Below, in pieces: positions 60,906-64,000 of a DNA stretch of 64,000 nt. The translations under genes were made by a program, and so were the position numbers. The stretch covers positions 1 through 64,000 of the forward strand of contig JAYQBG010000008.1 in NCBI GenBank assembly GCA_038137215.1. Reading direction: 5' to 3'. Each line of letters starts with the position of its first letter. Position 1 is the stretch's first letter. Origin of the DNA: JABJAG01 sp038137215. GTDB taxonomy: Bacteria > Pseudomonadota > Alphaproteobacteria > UBA6615. Under the pieces are notes generated by a model that was not told the DNA's origin, searched no databases, and saw only the letters and a program-made list of their open reading frames with translations.

Positions 60906-60994
60906 TCATTGCGAGCGCAGCGAAGCAATCCAGTCGGCGTGCCGCAGGATAAGCTGCTCTGGATTGCGACGGTGCCTGCTGCACCTCGCAATGA
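60906..60994. repeat. Dispersed-repeat-like palindrome (CATTGCGAGCGCAGCGAAGCAATCC type)
   Basis: Left arm TCATTGCGAG...CAATCCAG (60906-60933) and right arm CTGGATTG...CTCGCAATGA (60959-60994) are inverted copies. The GCAGCGAAGCAATCC motif resembles dispersed extragenic palindromes of many proteobacteria. It lies in the 115-base gap between convergent GMC and prmA genes and could act as a terminator or mRNA-end stabiliser. Confidence 0.75.
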
Positions 60995-61014
60995 CAGGGT
61001 AAACCGGCCTAGGC

Positions 61015-61893
61015 CTAGCTACAGATCAGGGTGGACCACTCATCATGGTGGATGCGGGCACGCAGGGCGAGGCCCTGCGCCTTATAGGCCGAAAACACCT
61101 GCTGTTCCTGTGACCGCATGAGACCTGACAGGATGACCGGTGCACCGTTCGCCAGACTGGCCGCAATCGACGGCGCCAGTCGCTGCAATGGCCGGGCCAG
61201 GATGTTGGCAAAGATCAGCCCGTAAGGCCCGTACCGCCGCACCTCGGCTGCTTCCAGTCCGCGGCTTTCAAAGCTTCGCATGTAGGGCAACACGCCGTTG
61301 CGCTGAACATTGGCGCGCGTCATGGAGACCGCAATCGGATCGATATCCGATGCTATCACCGGTATCCGCAGCGCCCTGGCGGCTGCGATACCCAGAATAC
61401 CGGTGCCGCAGCCGAGATCGAGGATCGGCCCGCTTACCGCATCCGCGCGGATAAGCCTCTCCAGCGCCTCCAGACAACCCCGGGTCGTGCCGTGATGCCC
61501 GGTTCCGAAGGCCGTGGCGGCATCGACCAGAACAGGCACGCTGCCCGGTGGCGGCGGGTCGAGATGATAGGAGTCGTGGACATAAAATCGCCCCGCCCGT
61601 ACCGGCTCGAAATGCGCCTGGTTTTCGGCGACCCAGTCGATATCCGGCAGCCAGACAACATGGATATGAGGCGCGCTCACCCCGGCCGCGGTCGCAACCT
61701 CTTCCATTGCCGCGTTGAGCACGGCCTCATCGGGCGCTTCGGACCCGAATGCCGTCAGGCGGCTCTCTCCCGTGGCCTCGACGGCAAAAATACTCAGCAC
61801 GTCACAGAACGGTTCGACCGCATCGCAGAACATGTCCTGCTGTGCAGTGGGCACGAAGAACTCGATTTTCCAGGCAGAAACGGCCGTCACCAC
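61015..61893 (-). CDS. prmA: Ribosomal protein L11 methyltransferase PrmA
   Basis: A protein of about 292 residues that trimethylates L11. The start is GTG at 61893 or 61890, 1-4 bases after the uvrD stop. After an N-terminal L11-binding domain, DAATAFGTGHHGTTRGCLEAL, ILDLGCGTGILGIAAARAL (SAM) and YGLIFANILARPLQRLAP are diagnostic. No ATG upstream of the family N-terminus is in frame except one inside uvrD. Second gene after uvrD. Confidence 0.93.
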   Translation of the reverse strand: MVTAVSAWKIEFFVPTAQQDMFCDAVEPFCDVLSIFAVEATGESRLTAFGSEAPDEAVLNAAMEEVATAAGVSAPHIHVVWLPDIDWVAENQAHFEPVRAGRFYVHDSYHLDPPPPGSVPVLVDAATAFGTGHHGTTRGCLEALERLIRADAVSGPILDLGCGTGILGIAAARALRIPVIASDIDPIAVSMTRANVQRNGVLPYMRSFESRGLEAAEVRRYGPYGLIFANILARPLQRLAPSIAASLANGAPVILSGLMRSQEQQVFSAYKAQGLALRARIHHDEWSTLICS

Positions 61894-61894
61894 G

Positions 61895-64000
61895 CTACAC
61901 CGCGTCGGCGGGCACGACGAAACTGTCGAGCACCTTCTTCTCGCCCGCCTTGTCGAAGGAAATCGAAAGCTTGTTGTCACTGATCGCCGTGATGTGGCCG
62001 TAACCGAACTTCTGATGAAACACCCGCTCGCCCACATCAAAACCGGTGGGCGCAGCATGGATCAGGGTGGATTCAGTATCGCGCCTGGGGGCGCGGACAC
62101 GTCCGGCACCATATCCGCCGCCGCCAAAACCGCCGCCCCCGTATCCGAGAGCCCGGCCACTGCCAAAGGAATCTCCGCCGCCGGCATAGACGCCCTGATC
62201 GCTGTCCACATCGACGAATTCCGGCGGCAGCTCATCGACAAAGCGTGACGGGATCGAGGATTGCCATTGGCCATGCACCCGCCGGTTGGCGGCAAACAGC
62301 ACGGCCGCCTCCCGCTTGGCCCGGGTCAGGCCGACATAGGCCAGCCGGCGCTCTTCCTCCAGCCCGGCCAGGCCATTCTCGTCCATATTGCGCTGGTGCG
62401 GGAACAGCCCCTCTTCCCAGCCGGGCAGAAAGACAGTGTCGAATTCCAGTCCCTTTGCCGAATGGAGCGTCATGATGTTGACCAGATCGCTGCCGGCCGC
62501 CTCGGTGTTTTCCATCACCAGCGAGACATGTTCGAGGAACCCGGCAAGATTCTCGAACTCCTCCATGGCAACGATGAGCTCCTTCAGGTTCTCCAGACGC
62601 CCGGGCGCTTCAGGCGCCTTGTCGTTCATCAGCATCTCGGTATAGCCGCTCTCATCGAGAACCATTTCGGCAAGCCCGTGATGGGGCAAACCGTCCCGGC
62701 CGTCGCCGTTCAGGGCGCGCCAGCGTTCGAAGTCAGAGATCACCCCGCCGAGCGAGCTGCGGGTGCTGGGACGCAGTTCGTCCGTGGTGACCAGTTCTGC
62801 CGCCGCACGGTACAGGCTGGTTCCAGCCGCCCGCGCGGTCACGTGCAGCATCTGCACCGTGGTGTTGCCGATGCCGCGCTTGGGCTTGTTGACGATCCGT
62901 TCGAACGCCAGGTCGTCATCGGGCTGCTGGATCACGCGCAGATAGGCCAGCGCGTCGCGCAGTTCCTGGCGCTCATAGAAGCGCGGCCCGCCAACGACCC
63001 GGTAAGGCAGGCCCAGCGTCAGAAACCGTTCCTCGAACTCACGGGTCTGGAACCCGGCGCGGACCAGAATGGCGATATCGTTGAGCACAATCGGTTTGCC
63101 GTCGTGCCCCTTGCGCTGGATGTCCTCGATCCGGTCGGAGACGATACGCGCTTCCTCTTCGCCGTCCCAGACGCCGCGCACGGTCACCCGTTCGCCGCCT
63201 TCGGCTTCGGTCCAGAGGGTCTTGCCGAGCCGGCCTTCGTTATTGTTGATCAGCCCGGATGCGGCCCCCAGGATGGGGCCGGTCGAGCGGTAATTCTGCT
63301 CCAGACGGACAACCTTGGCGCCCGGGAAATCTTCTTCAAAGCGCAGGATGTTCCCCACCTCCGCGCCCCGCCAGGCATAGATCGACTGATCGTCATCCCC
63401 GACACAGGCAATGTTCTTGTGCTTCTGGGCGAGCAGACGCAGCCAGAGATATTGCGAGACGTTGGTGTCCTGATACTCATCCACGAGGATGTACTGGAAC
63501 CGGTCCTGATATTCCTCGAGCACCTCGGTATGCTCGGCGAAGATCGTCAGGTTGTGGAGCAACAGATCGCCAAAATCCGCCGCGTTGAGCGTACGAAGCC
63601 GGTCCTGATAGTCACGGTACAAATCGACCAGTTTGCCGCCGGCCAGATCACCCGCATCGGCGGCTGAGACCTTGTCCGGGGTCAGTGCGCGATCCTTCCA
63701 GCGCTGAATCACCCCCATCAGCACCCGTGCCGGCCAGCGCTTGTCGTCTAGGTTCTCGGCTTCGAGCAACTGCTTGAGCAGGCGCACCTGATCGTCGGCA
63801 TCCAGAATGGTGAAATTGTCACGCAGCCCGACCAGTTCGGCATGGCGGCGCAGGATGCGCGCACCGAGCGCATGGAAGGTACCCAGCCAGATCGCCTCGG
63901 CAGGACCACCCACCAGCCCGGCAACCCGCTCACGCATTTCGCGTGCCGCGCGGTTGGTGAAGGTCACCGAAAGCACCTGATAGGGGCGTGCCTTGCCGAG
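61895..64000 (-). CDS. uvrD: UvrD/PcrA DNA helicase, N-terminus beyond window
   Basis: Over 700 codons are present; the first part, with the Walker A motif, lies past 64000. Motif Ia (LSVTFTNRAAREMRERV), Walker B ILVDEYQDTN, motif III GDDDQSIYAWRGA, QNYRST, motif V/VI (TLHSAKGLEFDTVFLPGWEEG, LAYVGLTRAKREA) are all present, giving a 3'-5' superfamily 1 helicase for repair and replication-conflict removal. The C-terminal tail has a glycine-rich stretch (YGGGGFGGGGYGAGR), then a Tudor-like end (GERVFHQKFGYGHITAI) typical of PcrA. prmA follows by one base. Confidence 0.94.
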   Translation of the reverse strand, partial: LGKARPYQVLSVTFTNRAAREMRERVAGLVGGPAEAIWLGTFHALGARILRRHAELVGLRDNFTILDADDQVRLLKQLLEAENLDDKRWPARVLMGVIQRWKDRALTPDKVSAADAGDLAGGKLVDLYRDYQDRLRTLNAADFGDLLLHNLTIFAEHTEVLEEYQDRFQYILVDEYQDTNVSQYLWLRLLAQKHKNIACVGDDDQSIYAWRGAEVGNILRFEEDFPGAKVVRLEQNYRSTGPILGAASGLINNNEGRLGKTLWTEAEGGERVTVRGVWDGEEEARIVSDRIEDIQRKGHDGKPIVLNDIAILVRAGFQTREFEERFLTLGLPYRVVGGPRFYERQELRDALAYLRVIQQPDDDLAFERIVNKPKRGIGNTTVQMLHVTARAAGTSLYRAAAELVTTDELRPSTRSSLGGVISDFERWRALNGDGRDGLPHHGLAEMVLDESGYTEMLMNDKAPEAPGRLENLKELIVAMEEFENLAGFLEHVSLVMENTEAAGSDLVNIMTLHSAKGLEFDTVFLPGWEEGLFPHQRNMDENGLAGLEEERRLAYVGLTRAKREAAVLFAANRRVHGQWQSSIPSRFVDELPPEFVDVDSDQGVYAGGGDSFGSGRALGYGGGGFGGGGYGAGRVRAPRRDTESTLIHAAPTGFDVGERVFHQKFGYGHITAISDNKLSISFDKAGEKKVLDSFVVPADAV

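Noticed and set aside
62261..63667. 468-codon plus-strand frame opposite uvrD
   Set aside because: Antisense of helicase motifs; no independent signature.

Overview
The window is a GC-rich, densely coding segment of an alphaproteobacterial chromosome. The evidence for the class is direct: the ssrA (tmRNA) gene is circularly permuted into a two-piece form and its tag ends AVAA, the ClpXP adaptor is the alpha-type SspB, and the division/wall cluster runs mraZ-rsmH-ftsL-ftsI-murE-murF-mraY-murD-ftsW-murG-murC-murB-ddl-ftsQ-ftsA-ftsZ-lpxC-bamD-recN-ligA, the usual order in this class. The order or family within the class cannot be fixed from the sequence alone. No tRNA, rRNA, insertion sequence, prophage or CRISPR array was found.

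Layout. 1-4.35 kb (minus strand): the N-terminus of a DUF1015 protein, then a membrane quality-control operon hflK-hflC-DUF2065-degP. 4.5-11 kb: mrp (Fe-S/P-loop carrier), a YHS-domain secreted protein broken by a single in-frame TAA, folA and thyA on the minus strand, the permuted tmRNA gene next to its delivery factor sspB, a TfoX-N protein, fumC and a small ribbon-helix-helix protein. 11-25.7 kb: a large AsmA-like protein, a gamma-glutamyltransferase, a Bcr/CflA-type exporter, a PPK2 kinase, a full-length 5-oxoprolinase-type enzyme, a TerB/J-domain protein, the ABC-F protein Uup and an AmpD-like amidase. 25.7-26.1 kb: RNase P RNA. 26.3-47.3 kb: the division/wall cluster, headed by four 10-bp-spaced MraZ boxes and followed by lpxC and bamD. 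47.3-52 kb: recN, an EamA transporter and ligA. 52-61 kb: an accessory catabolic block (bicupin, thioesterase, salicylyl-CoA-hydroxylase-like FAD monooxygenase, BKACE enzyme, divergent LysR regulator, M24 aminopeptidase, a second cupin, GMC oxidoreductase) with two dispersed-repeat-like palindromes. 61-64 kb: prmA and the start-truncated uvrD/pcrA helicase.

How it works together. The central 20 kb makes the lipid II precursor (MurE, F, D, C, B, Ddl, MraY, MurG) and the septal synthase and Z-ring (FtsW, I, L, Q, A, Z). Most neighbouring genes overlap by 4 bases (ATGA), implying translational coupling. ssrA and sspB form a linked tag-and-deliver pair. The gamma-glutamyltransferase and 5-oxoprolinase could form two steps of glutathione turnover. 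In the catabolic block, the BKACE, monooxygenase and thioesterase genes form one operon with a LysR-type dyad in its promoter region. Its enzyme classes resemble a CoA-dependent aromatic hydroxylation route and it is the best candidate here for undescribed chemistry. All functions are inferred from family resemblance read by eye; no database search was run.
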